64,000 nucleotides of DNA from Panaeolus papilionaceus (taxonomy: Eukaryota; Basidiomycota; Agaricomycetes; Agaricales): assembly GCA_015501605.1 (NCBI GenBank), contig JADNRZ010000014.1, forward strand, positions 434,001 through 498,000, read 5' to 3'. Shown in pieces: positions 25,527 through 37,273 of this stretch (position 1 is the first letter of the stretch; every line of letters begins with the position of its first letter). The notes beneath the pieces were generated by a model. It did not search any database and was not told where the DNA came from. It was given only the letters and a program-made list of their open reading frames with translations. The position numbers and the translations under genes are program-made.

Positions 25527-28492
25527 ATGGCCATGTAAAAGTAGTGCACAATCAACACATAATTTCGAACGAATCATATTTCAACAATTCCGTATTTATA
25601 TGTATGGTGTCCACTGTTTTACTTGATAAGCGGTTTCGGTATTGTAATAATGAGGATGAGTAGGTAAGAACGTAAACAAGGTCGTGCCAGGGGCAGAAAA
25701 AAAAGATAAAGCGATATGAAATAAAAAGGTAAATGATATGCGTAGGTAATAAATAAATGAATAGCAAAAGGGAGGGCGCCGCTATATCTGTGGTTGAGTT
25801 TCAAGTTGGATGGCGTTGACTGGTCCCCTACGTCGACAGCGCTAAGGGGGGGTAAGTAAACTCAAACAAGACAGGGAGTGAGTTGAACAACGGCTTAGCG
25901 GTCCTCCACAGCAGGTCGGTTTGGCAGAGCTGCAAATCACCATCAGCATGATATACGAAAGAAGAAAGAAGGCTCAACTCACATCACGCCGATCACCACT
26001 CGTGGAACCAAGCCATCACCGTACTATTTGCACAACACACGTTAATGCGCTCCCACCCCCCACGTTTCTGCGCCCGTAGACGTTACTAATGGGTGGTGGC
26101 ACATCCAGGTAAAGCCGATAACAGCCGCAGCCCAAAAGGCTGTCTTCAGGCGCGTCGTGAGCGCCGTGCGACCACCGCAGCGGATAGACGTCTCATTTCG
26201 ATCACAGCCATCAGACGCATCGCCCAGCGCTTAAGCCTGAAGACGATTGGCCCCCCAGGGGTGACTGAGACCCGCCCGAGCATTAATAAATGCTCTAACC
26301 TCGACCTCACAGGGTCACAACCTCAGAACACAAGGAACTTGTCAAGGCGCGGAGGGGATATCCGTGTGCGACCATGTGTGTGCAAAAGCGAAGTGATGGC
26401 CCAGTATGCCTTGTGGTGTGAAAGGTTAGTGGCTCGCATTTGTAAAAATATCTTCTTGGTCAATGTTGTAGTGATAGATGATTGGAAAGGTGCATCGCCT
26501 AGTAGCATTAGTCAAGGAAGAAATTAATGTTCGAATCAGTTACCATTACCATTGGCTATCAAAGTAACTGTGGATCGACAACAAGCAGAAGGCGGGTTAT
26601 AGCGAGGTTCTCGAAAAGTTGTCGTCGTCGATGCAAGAGTTAAACTACACAAGGCGATTTGCGTAATGTTGGTATACTTCAAGGGCGATATTGCCACAGT
26701 GTTACTGGTACATCGTGGCGCTAATAGGGCGTCAGCGGTGTGGGTTGAAGTCCGATACCAAGCAGATGCATACTCGCTACCCAGTAGTGGGCGCTTCGGT
26801 CGAGGTTCTTGAAGATTTGAACTGCTAGGCGAATATTTCAATACGCGGTGTTTCTATAGCAGCAGTTGGGCGACCTACTTGTTGTCTCCCGACGAAGGCT
26901 GTCGTGTTTATCTCAGGTAAGAGATATATGGCGTAGGTGATATGAGGTGAAGTCAAGTGAAAGAACGCCCACTGGTAAGACGAGTGACCGTATTTGGCTT
27001 GAAAGTGCCATAGAGGGTAGTGGTCGATGGTCAAGAAAGGATGGAGCGTTCGACGCAGGTGGGCGGGTTTATATACCAGAGTTGTTTGTCCAGGCTGACA
27101 CAAACTCTACTTCTCCTATCTTGTTTGTACCGATCGTCGTGGATGACGCATGCAGGTAGGATACCCATGGGTCTTGAAATCCACCTACCTTAGCCTATGT
27201 AATATAAGTTGCCAAATTATTCAACATCAATAAGTCATCAGGACTTTTTCCATTTGCTTTTTAACGCTTGTGCAAGCGTTAAAAAGCGTTAAAAAGCGAC
27301 TAAGTAAAAAGCTCCGCAAGGCGCGTCCGATTTCTCAAAAACCATGTTAAATTGATATAGTAAAAAAAGTACAAAAAGTTACAAAAAGCAGCAAAATTTA
27401 ACTGATTAGACAGGGATGGCTAAAGCTAAGCACCCATATGTAATTTATAGGACCAATATACCTGTTGGAATCGTCCTAAAGCTCTCTCCCACCCAAAATC
27501 CATTTCAAAAGCTATGAGGAGTGCTTCCCATTGCTCAGCCCGCAGCGTTCAGCCCAACTCGGACTTTTTCTACTCACCCAGAGGTGCCTCTTTCATATTA
27601 AGATGAGCCACAGGGATAAACTGGAGAATGATGAACTCACTATATTAGAGTTGGGAAATGTTGACTTCGACAGCAGAGCTAGGCAGGGGATGGTGGTGGT
27701 GCAGGAGAAAGAAGTGAAGCGAATATGGGCGACATCAACCTTGTTTGCAGATCAGGTCATTTCGGATTAGCTAATATTTTAATTATATAATTCTGAGATA
27801 GGGTCTTTCGTAACGCCACGTCAACAATGTCCTTGGTTGTCCCTTTCCCTCCGACCACCACCACTAATGATGCTGCCAGCTACATCTTTGAAGGACCATA
27901 AAATTTCGATGGTCGTGTGTTCCACTGTGTAAACTTGCACAATACCCTGATGGGCCCATCATACATACAGTATAAATCTTTTGGGACTTGATGTCCATGC
28001 ACATGATTTCTGGACCTGTTAACTATGAACGTGCCGGCTGCTAAAGTTGTCATTAAATGTCGCTACCCTAAATTTCTGTCTGTATCCGCCCAGAGGGTCA
28101 GAGTGGAATATTCAACTTCGTAATTTTGCTGTAAAATAAATATAACATGGACCTTTTCTCGCTTTTTGGCTCTCTGACTTGTGGCAAGTCAAAAAGTCAC
28201 AAAAACCAAAGAAGTAAATTGCCAAATTGCTGATGGGCCCAAGACTTGGCGGGTGTTGCAAAGACAACACACGTAAAGGCGGTCGTAAATGCAACTCTTG
28301 AAGGAACAGTTTAAGCAATACATTTACAAGGGAAATATCCCTGTAAGTTAGCATTAGGGGTCAGCGCAAAGCCATCCAGAAAATGTCAGAATAAATGCTT
28401 GTCTTTATGTGTGAGTCTTATCGAATTATTATTGCTATGTTGCAATGGCAGCTCAATGTCACTAATAGTCCAATGTCAACTTGCAAAAATAT
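25527..28492. other. Gene-less interval
   Basis: I see no supportable gene over nearly 3 kb. Open frames such as 26,093-26,527 and 27,531-27,770 have no domain, no paralogue and no splice context. The stretch is AT-rich after 27,180 and contains a perfect palindrome at 27,256-27,287 and a short one at 28,176-28,190, which may mark decayed transposon termini. Confidence 0.4.
27256..27287. repeat. Perfect 15-bp inverted repeat with 2-bp spacer
   Basis: GCTTTTTAACGCTTG (27,256-27,270) and its exact reverse complement CAAGCGTTAAAAAGC (27,273-27,287) are separated by TG. An 11-bp unit GTTAAAAAGCG is then repeated directly. It could be a transposon end or a cruciform; no coding element adjoins it. 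Confidence 0.6.
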
Positions 28493-28569
28493 TCCGATAC
28501 GGGGAATCGAACCCCGAGCTACCGCGTTCTGATGAAAGGCGGTAATGTTAGCCGTTACACCATATCGGA
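28493..28569 (-). tRNA. tRNA-Glu (UUC anticodon) with a 6-nt intron
   Basis: On the minus strand the acceptor arms TCCGATA/TATCGGA pair over 7 bp. The T arm is CGGGG-TTCGATT-CCCCG. The anticodon stem ACCGC/GCGGT encloses CTTTCA, with anticodon TTC. Seven bases, TCAGAAC, sit between position 37 and the 3' stem where one is expected, implying a 6-nt intron at the canonical place. The length of 77 against 71 for the usual body of tRNA-Glu agrees. A near-identical gene lies at 53,829-53,905. Confidence 0.9.
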
Positions 28570-28971
28570 TTCATAGTAATCGATCAACATTTTGCATACA
28601 TGTACCCAGGCTTCATTGGAGAAATTTGCAAGAAACGGTTCTGTTCGCAATCTAAAATCTTGATACATTGCCATCACTATCCTAGTCACAGACAGATGAT
28701 ATTCGACGACAAAAAATTCCACCTATAAATAAGAGAGAGGAGAAAGTATGTCCTAATTGATCCTTGAAGTTGAATATACTTATACATACATTGGCTTAGT
28801 GGGTATCGTACAGTGAGTATTGGGGCTAAACGAGCTACATAAATCATAGGAAATGAAAGAAAAAGAAAGAAAAATCGCCGTAGTAGGGATGGGATATTGT
28901 GAGTTGTGCATACACTATGAGGGATAAAATGTCCGAAAAAACAATCATAGAAATGATAGTGTAAAAAACGC

Positions 28972-31900
28972 TCAGTCAAAGAGCGACGCGGTCTCGTTCT
29001 GCTTGTTGAGCAGCTCGTTGAGGTTCCTCGCCACGTTGCCAGCACCCTGCTGGACTTTCTCCCTCTCGGATTCGAGGACCTTCGGCAAGAACTTCGTTTC
29101 AAAGCGATCCGGATGCCAGCGTTTAATGAGATCGCGAATACGGTCTTTGAAGGACTTGTTCTTATCTGGCCAATGAGGAGACTGGATATATGCGTTGATG
29201 AAGATAGCGGACAGGTCGTCTGGTGAGAATGCAGGCTTCATGATCGGCCATGGGAAGTCTCTCCATGTTAGAGGGGTATCGCTCGGGCTCGAAAGCTGGT
29301 TCCATTGACGTTCATGCTGCTCATATGTTCGCACCATCTCGTCTTTCGACAAGGGCCTACCAGCAGCACGGAGAAGGCGTTCTGCCTCGATCTGTTCTTG
29401 CTCCCTGCGGAACTTCTCCTTTTGTTCTTCGTAGAATCGGTCATGGCGACCTTTCCATTCAGCCTCTGAAACTTGTGGAATTTGGGAGGAAGTTGATGTG
29501 TTAGGCATGAAAGGAGCGCCCGAGCTCACAGACCCCGTGCGAGGTTTATTGGGTATACCGTGGTTCGTCCACGTACCTGTTGGAGCTGGTGAAGGGGTTG
29601 AAGGTCCTGGCCACCCTGACGCGGTTGAAGGCATGGTGGGTTTGGCTGAAGCGCGGCCAGACGATGTCGCTGCATTCCAAGCAGATGTAGCAGCTGCGGA
29701 AGGGAATCCGGGCTGTGGCGTTGACCTTGCCATTGAAGGGGAAGTTCCAGGAGAAATGGAGGGACCGCCCCAAAGATTATCAGGGTTATGAAACTTGCGT
29801 TCCTTTATTTCTTGAGCACGTCGATCGAACTCTATTTGCTGCATCAGCTTGGTCTGGTCTTCAACAAGCTTAGGGTCGTCGACGTCGAAGATATCCTCTT
29901 GGAACCAGTCAGCGCTCCTTGGTCCATTTCGTCTCCTTTCCTCTTCCTTACGGCGCTGCTCCTCCCTTCGACTACGTTCAACTTCTTCCCTCTTACGCAG
30001 CTCATCCTCCGCTCGCTTCTTCGCCTCGTCTTCTTCATACTGCCTTCTCCTGGCATCAGCATCCCTCTTGGCCTCGGTCTCCTTCCTGCGGGCATCCAGC
30101 TCAGTCTTCCGCTGAGCCTCCATCTCCTTCCTCTGGGTCTCCGTCTCCTTCCTCTGGGCCTCCTCTTCTTTCCTCTGCGCACTGGCCTCACGCTTCTTGA
30201 CCTCCTCTTCTCGACGAACGAGCTCGGATTCTCGACGCGCCACTTCAGCATCACGTTGGCGCACCTTGTCTTGGAGACGATTCAGCTCATCGCGCAGCTG
30301 TTCCTGTTCCCTCTTGGCTGCCTGGACCGCTCGCTGAGCCTCTTGAAGGCGCTCTTCTCCATCCTCATCCGCCTGCTCTTCTCTCGCGTCCAAATCATCG
30401 ACTCGTTGTTGCAACTCGTCTTCTTTGCACTTGAGATCATCTGCCTTCCGCGTCAGCTCTCGCTCTCGTTTGTCAGCTGCTTTCTTCGCATCCTGCTCCT
30501 TCTTCTTCAAAGCCCGATCCCTATTTGTCAATTCAGTATCCCTCTTCACGATATTCTCCTCTTTCCTTGACAGCTCATCCTCCTTCTTTTGAATCTCGTC
30601 CTCCCTCTTTGTCAAGTCGTCCTCCCTCCTTTTGGATTTTTTCATAAACTCTTCTAACTTCTTTGCCAGCTCTGCCTCCTTCTTCCTCACATCCTCCTCC
30701 TTTCGTTTCACAGCGTCCTCCCTTTCTGCAATCCGCCCCTCCAACTTCAACACATCAGCCTTCTTACTCTCCAACTGCTCCATCTCCTCTCGTCGCCGCT
30801 CCTCCTGTTCCTTCAGCTCCGCCAGTCGCATCTCGTCTTTCAACCCTGCAAGCCGCTTTTCCTCTCTTAGCTCCGCAAGCAACTTCTCTTCCCTCTGTTC
30901 TGCCAGTCGCTTCTCCTCCTTCAACTCTGTCAACTTTTTCTCTTCCTTCTCGGCCGCATCCCTCTCCTTGGTTTTCTTTTTGCTTTTTTCTTTCGACTCC
31001 TTCTCCTTCTCTCTCTCCTTCTTAGCGACTGTTTCTATCTCCTTCTGCTTCTCCCTTTCCCTCTCCCTCTCGCGAGCCTTGACCCTCTCTTTATCTTTCT
31101 CTCGACCTTTCTCCCTCCCCTTTTCCTTCTCCCGCACCGCCTCAACACCCTTCTGGCGTTTGGCCTCGGATGTTTTGATCTTCGTGTCCTTGCCGTTCGG
31201 TATGACCTTGCCATCCGATCGCTTTTTGCTGTCAACTTGGACCTTGGAAGATCGAATCTTGGCATTTCTCTTCACATCTTCTTCGGACTCAGACTCTTCT
31301 TCCTCGTCTTCTTCCGACCCTTCCTCTTCCTCTTCCTCTTCCTCTTCATCACTGCCCTCCTTGGGCTCGCTCTTGCTGGCATCACTCTCCTCATCAGTCG
31401 CAACCAAGGGCGCAGATTCCGAGGAAACCTCAGACTCAACGTCAGTTGCAATGGGTTCACGACTCGCGTACGATGGCGCATCTTCGCTGCTGTGATATGA
31501 GGGCGGAGGCTGTCCCGATCGTCGTCGGGAAATAGCTTCCGGAGCTGGTGGTGATCGAGGGTATCCTGGTGCATCATGCCGGCCTTCACTCACACGACGA
31601 GCTCCAGCCTCATTGCCCCACGTCGTCCAAGCAGGTACACCTGTAGGTTCTTCTGTAACCGCCGGACGGGGAGGCGGGCCAGGATAAGCATGACGATAAG
31701 CATCTATACGGAACAATAAAGAAGGTGCGTGAGTTGATCCGTCCAAGAAGTATAAAAAGGAACAAGTAAAATCGTACGTCAGAAAAGAAAAGAGATGACA
31801 ATTAAGCAAGGTATGAAAGAAATTGGAGAGCAAATAAAAAATGTCAGGGGAACAAGGAAGATTCGATTGGAAATCGGTACATACCTTCTGGAGGACCGAC

Positions 31901-33871
31901 AGGCCTTTCTGGATCTTCCCTTCTTGAGGAATAGGATGCCTGGCGTCTAGGCATCGGACGGGTGCTCTCTGGACGTGGGTAATCATAGTCGTCTGGACCA
32001 CGATAAGGATAACCTCCTGGGCGATGAGCGGATGAAGGTGGTACGATATGCTCGCGGTCGTCATAATGATCATACTCGGAATGCAGAGTAGCACGACTGG
32101 CGCTTGCGCTTACAGGCGGCGTAGGATACGTTGAACGAGCTGATGATGGCGGAGGTCCGTTGGGGTAAGGGTGGTGCATCGGGTGTCGTCCATCGGGATA
32201 CGCCTCGCGATTGCGATGATCCCATTCTCGTTCATTGTGATAGTCCCAGTCTTCTTCCCAGTGTGGGCCTCGTACGTCGTAGTCGCGTTGATCAACTCTA
32301 CGACGGTCATCATGAGAAAACGATGTTTTGTGCGAAACTGGGGAGGGGTGGGTGGGTGGGTAATCCGCCGTGAAATTGGGTGATTTGATTGGGGGACGGG
32401 CAGGAGTATAAGGACCTGAATATTCCCTTTCATCACTAGAGTACATCGAACGAGATGGTGGTGGACGAGTTGCTGAGTTGGGAGGATATGGGCTCTTGTC
32501 GCCTAGATAGGGAGGGGGTTGCTTGGAACGTTCGGGGCCCAGATAGCCGTCGTTAATGAAAGATGATTTAGCGGATAACGACTTTGGGTAAGGTGAAGAG
32601 CCTGTGGCGTATTGCATGACTGTGGATGAGGAACTGGCTGAGCGATGTCCTGATCCGTGGGGCATATCATCGCGCAGGCTAGGGTCAACAGGGCTGGGAC
32701 GACTGTTCCGTCTGCTGGTCGGCATGTGCTCGTATTCCCGGGCTTTCTCGAGAGCTTTGCGCTCATGAAAACGTTCCCTATCCTCTGGGTTTGGTGGCAT
32801 ATCGGCCGAGTCTTCGCTGCCGTCATCCGCACGTTCAGGGATAGTCTCCACCACGGGTGCCCGACTGCTGCTTCCGGACCCAGTCGACCTGATGCTATTA
32901 ATGCTGTTGACGCTGGATCTTCTGCCCAGAGCATAAGCCTTACTGCCACCCTCATCTGTAGACCACGTTTCAGGGGTGGTGATGTATGGAGAGTAGGGGG
33001 CATGCCTATCAGACCCCACAGAGCGAACAGATCCACTGCGACCTAGAGACGATTGCTCCCAGCGGTCAATGGACGATGACGAGCTGGCAAGAGAGGGAGG
33101 CCTATCCTGGCCAGGTTTAGCAGAACGTTGTGCTGAGAATGACGAAGAAAAGTCCTCAGGCTCTTCCACGGTCTCATTGGAAGTCCAGTTGTCGGGTATG
33201 CTCGGCCTTTCGTGGGTAGACAAAGCCTGACGGCGAAGGCTTGAAGAATGCTGATCATCGGCATCACGCGATATTCCATTGCGTGAATCTGGTGGACGGC
33301 GGACGGGGGTGGAAGGAGTGGAAGGTTTATCTCGCTCTGGTCTCCGAGCAGAAGAAGGCGGTGGTGGCTGCGGAGGTTCTGAAGGCTCCCTGCGGGGAGG
33401 CTCAGAAGGTAGATGAGGATCTGGACGACGTTCGCCTACGGGGCTCTGACTTGCCCCTTCTCCCGTGCTGGAGGTTTGTTTGATGGTATTCATGATGGAG
33501 GCCTGTTCATTCCTGAGCAATTGGGACATGGCTTGGGGTATTGGTTGACCATTAGCCCAGCGACGTGCGCTGCGCTCCCTGGCGAGCTCGAATTCGTATT
33601 GCTCCTTCTTGAGGCCTTTGATTGTGGCCATGGCTTTCTTATATTCGTCTTCGAGTCTTATACGTTCCTCCGGTGTCACTACAGCCTTTCTGAGTTGGGC
33701 TGCCTGATCCTCCTTTGCATCGTTGATCATGGACTCGAAGGCAGACTCAACCTGCTTCCAGAGGTCTGCTTTCCATTGTTCATCTGGTTCGTAATCGGAC
33801 GCATCGCGCTTGACATGGTGGTAAGACGATGGCGTTGCATGGGTACTTGATGGCAAAGGGGCGGCTGGCAT
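28972..33871 (-). CDS. Large coiled-coil protein with C-terminal J-like (HPD) domain
   Basis: Exons 31,885-33,871 and 28,972-31,703 flank a 181-base GT-AG phase-1 intron; the product has 1,572 residues. The start is the ATG at 33,871; the upstream open codons lack an ATG. Residues 27-104 form a charged helical domain beginning YEPDEQWKADLWKQ and ending FELARERSARRWANG, which is repeated three times in the gene at 41,400-43,214. A long Ser/Pro/Arg-rich disordered region follows, then an acidic Glu run, then a Lys/Glu/Arg coiled coil at about 845-1,230. The C-terminus contains LTWRDFPWPIMKPAF and a J-like segment with RWHPDRF at about 1,524-1,530. The last part resembles the J-like C-terminus of NFKBIL1 (IkappaBL)-type proteins, here without ankyrin repeats. 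Cellular role and chaperone activity are not established. Confidence 0.8.
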
Positions 33872-35767
33872 GGAAAAAGGGAGCAAAGATATAAATTGCG
33901 ATAATGAAAAAGGATGGCAAAGATCTAAGGAGAGGTTGTAAAGGAGTATAGCGAGTAAGGTGCCGATGGGAGGATAGAAATGAAGGATGGGCGAAATTTA
34001 GGTCACAGAACGGAAATCAGTGAATGGAGGATTCTGACCTGCCTCCCCCCAGTCTAATCACAATTTCGTGTTCACGGGAATGCCCTGCTTTTGCCTCATG
34101 TTCAGCACACGCGTGTTTCCAGAAGAGTGAATTGCGCTTGAGCTTGCGCAAACAAACTTACGGCCGATGGACTCCCCTCCAGATTTAAATAATTATTCGT
34201 CGACGTCGTGGGCAACAGAGAGTAAGATAGATAATTGGGTCCCCCGTTGTTAAAGGAAGCCGGGTAAGCTCATCTCAGCAACGCGTTCTGGGATACTGCT
34301 ACATATACTATTGACACTTATTTGTTCGGTTACAATGAAACCCCTATCTAATCTTATCCTAACAATCCCATTTTACCTTGTTTTCCTCCACGTAACCCTT
34401 TTCGTTCCTTCTCTTTTAGGGTTTTGACAGTCCCCGTCACGCCACTTCGTCTCCCAACATCTCCCAGAAATGGGAAATTCTAAGGCAGATACTTGATAAG
34501 GACATCCTGAGCTCGTACTACATCCCGCGTATTGGAGCAATATTGTACATCCTGAGCAACAAATTACTGTTCCGTTTTTACAGGATTTAGTTGCTGCGCA
34601 CACTTACTTACGGCGAAACAATCGGACGGAAATTACCACCGATTGCTGTAAATTCTGGAATGATGCTTACATATCTAACCTGGATAGAAAGGGGCTACCC
34701 TAATTTGCAGAGTATGAAACCCATGTTATTATCCGTGAGATACAAGTCATACACCCATATCTATCTCACTGTAGGCGACGCAGTCCCCACAGCAGCTTCT
34801 GCATGGTCTCGATAGCGCTATGTGGGGTCATCGCTTGCGATATCTATACAGTTACATTCTGCTCAGCTATACTGACCCCAATTATTTCCTCCGCGGTGCA
34901 ATCCGAGAGCATTCCCATATTCGTTCTCCGAGGAATGTAAACAGTAAAGCTGAATTGCTTCAGTGCATAGCGAACAACGATTCGGTGCAACACTTTTACT
35001 TAATTTTATCAGCGCAGCTTTCGTCGATGACAATACTGAATGCTTCTATCCATTATAAGCACATATGTATTTTCAAAATTGATCTTCATTAATTCTGTTA
35101 TCACACAGATGCCGTGTACATTTCTTTGTCAAACGACTTGTGCTCGAGGCCAAATACTCCCATCACCACAACTCGCAAATGCTAGGGCAAGAGCCAGTTC
35201 ATCCATGTTTCCTTTCATTCATCAGTCGTGGCCATCATCGTGTTCAGGACCTTGACGTTTCATTCCCATGTCGTTCGACATGTGTCTCTTTCTAACCTCC
35301 GTCATAATAGAAAGTGTATCATGTGTCCTATCCAATCCGTCAACGCGTCACTTCATACTCTGGAGAGCAGCACGCGTGATCATTTGAATGGCGCATAAAG
35401 CTGTCATATCCCTGTGGCTCGTCATAGGAAGAGCTGTTCAGGCAGTGCATCACTCCATAGCAAGTTGTTTCCAAAACCATGATTATTGGTCAGTGCCTGT
35501 GGTATCAGTGCGGTTCAAGTCGGGATGTGATGTTACACAACTGCGCCCACAGTGTTATGTACAGATGACGCTAAGATGCTCCTCTTCCCATCAGTTCTGC
35601 GGGTCTTTGGCGCTTGCGGTTAAAGTTTGGTCTTCAAATAACTTTTCTGTCACTCCAGCCACTTTCCAATTATCAATATCCCAACGTGGTGCAGCACAGG
35701 GAAAGGCCATTATGCAGAGTATCTATATTTAGGGGGGTACGTGGACATTGAACTACTATGTACACCT
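33872..35767. other. Gene-less interval
   Basis: This holds the promoter side of the J-like gene (33,872-34,300, purine-rich then TATAC-rich) and the 3' side of the CE15 gene. Small open frames at 34,591-35,255 and 35,388-35,732 have no recognisable motif or splice context and I do not call them. Confidence 0.4.
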
Positions 35768-37197
35768 TCAAGCCGATCCTGCCAGGGCAGGGACGCTCCA
35801 ATCGACAAATAGAGTCTCATTATAGCCAAAGTTATTTGGGTCATCGTTGCGAATAACGTTGGTGTCGGCTGACTGACGGAAGAGGAAACGACGAATGAAG
35901 GCCGAAACATTGCTCTTCTGGCTGGACGTCAATGAACACCGGTTGGTGTTCCCAATAATACTGATGCCCATGCTATTCGCAACTCCGAGCGATTGATAAA
36001 CCTTGTTAGCAGCCAACATGCATCCCCAAACAGATTGCGGTCCCAATGATTGGACACTGGAGTTATCGATCACAAGAAGCGCGCGAGGGGCGATCAGTGC
36101 GGCTAGCAAATGATGATCAAAGGGAAGAATGTTGATCTGGTTGATGTATGTCTCGAAATCTTTCGAGAACCAGACGTTCTGCTGGACGAGTTCTTTTGCC
36201 ATGTCCGCACGGGGTCCAGTAGAGTATAGACGCTCAGCGATGCGCCAGCAGCCCGCACCACCCGTCCCTGATTCTTGGGGTATGGTCAGAGCGATGCGCG
36301 AGTCGAATGCACCGGCGACCATGACACCCCTTGCATTGCTTGAGCACCCAGTCACCCCAATACGCTTTGTATCAATATTGTGTCCTGTGGTAATCTCGAG
36401 TGCGTCGATGATTCGAGAGACACCCCATGTCCAAGCGATGAGCGCACCGGCTGAATGAGAGCTTCCATACAAGGTGTAGAACTTGCCCTTTCCACGGCTT
36501 TGGGGGCCTTCTTGAGCAGCAATTTCACCGTTATTGTAGGTAATAAGAGCAACACCATCAGTCGGAATGGATGATCCACCGAAAGAGATAATAGCCGGGT
36601 AGGGAGCACTACTGCCGGTGGGTGCGGAAATGAGTACCTCAAATGAGATGGAATTGCCTGCTTGAGTGACCTTGATACTGAGTTTTCCGTTGGAGTATGA
36701 CGCTGAAAGGCCGGTGGGTTTGGGAGGAAGCGTGCCGAGCTCAAACCCTGATAGTTGGTTCATGAGTTCACCCCTGCGGCAGGCCCAACCGATTTTGTTG
36801 GTCACCCTTCTGCCATCAGCGAATCGGAAGGGGTCGTTGAGGCGAGGATTGGGCGTCAAAGACGGAACTATAGGGAGTGATACGCATGTTGAGTTGGTAG
36901 GTAGCTCAGTGTATGAAGGAGGAGGGCTTGGGCCTGTGGATGTAGTGGTGGGAGTAGCCGAAAGACATTGGTAAAACCAGTCGCTGAGTCGAGTGCAAGT
37001 TGTGCCACTAACGCATTCTGTATCCCCGGTATAATCGGTGCCACCGCCTGCGCATTAATTAAGGCTCAGCAAAAAATAAAAATCCTAAACGTGTAACACA
37101 TCATACATTGGCCATAGAGTGGTTGCACAGCAAAAGAAGGAATAGCAGCCGTGATTAGACAAAGTGTAACCACGACGCTGGTTTTGTATATGCCCAT
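35768..37197 (-). CDS. CBM1-linked CE15 glucuronoyl esterase relative, catalytic His replaced
   Basis: Exons 37,107-37,197 and 35,768-37,047 (59-base GT-AG intron) encode 456 residues. A signal peptide (MGIYKTSVVVTLCLITAAIP) is followed by a CBM1 cellulose-binding module, LYGQCGG through WFYQC, with its Cys residues and terminal aromatics. A Pro/Thr linker leads to a CE15 domain. Active family members cleave the ester between 4-O-methyl-glucuronic acid of xylan and lignin alcohols. The nucleophile Ser266 (VTGCSSNARG) and Glu289 (PQESG) are present. The catalytic His, normally in an HCSFP-type motif, is Arg400 (NTNRCSLTSS), 134 residues after the Ser as expected. The Arg after the Ser is Ser, the Lys three residues on is Arg, and the substrate-site Trp before LGP is Ser. 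It is probably inactive or altered, but still secreted and cellulose-targeted. Confidence 0.88.
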
Positions 37198-37260
37198 CGT
37201 TTCAAATCTAGACAATCAGAAATTAAATTGAGGGGTTCGAAGCTGATATAAAAAATCATC

Positions 37261-37273
37261 ACGTATATATAGT
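37261..37273 (-). promoter_or_regulatory. TATA-like element of the CE15 gene
   Basis: On the minus strand, actatatatacg lies about 70 bases before the ATG at 37,197, with a second AT-rich run (ttttttatatc) closer in. The position suits a core promoter. Confidence 0.5.

Noticed and set aside
26093..26527. 144-codon plus-strand frame
   Set aside because: No motif, no paralogue, no splice context, and composition like surrounding DNA.
29788..31500. Long plus-strand frames rich in Ser, Phe and Leu
   Set aside because: They are antisense shadows of the Lys/Glu-rich coiled coil of the minus-strand J-like gene; the bias follows from GAG/AAG codons read backwards.
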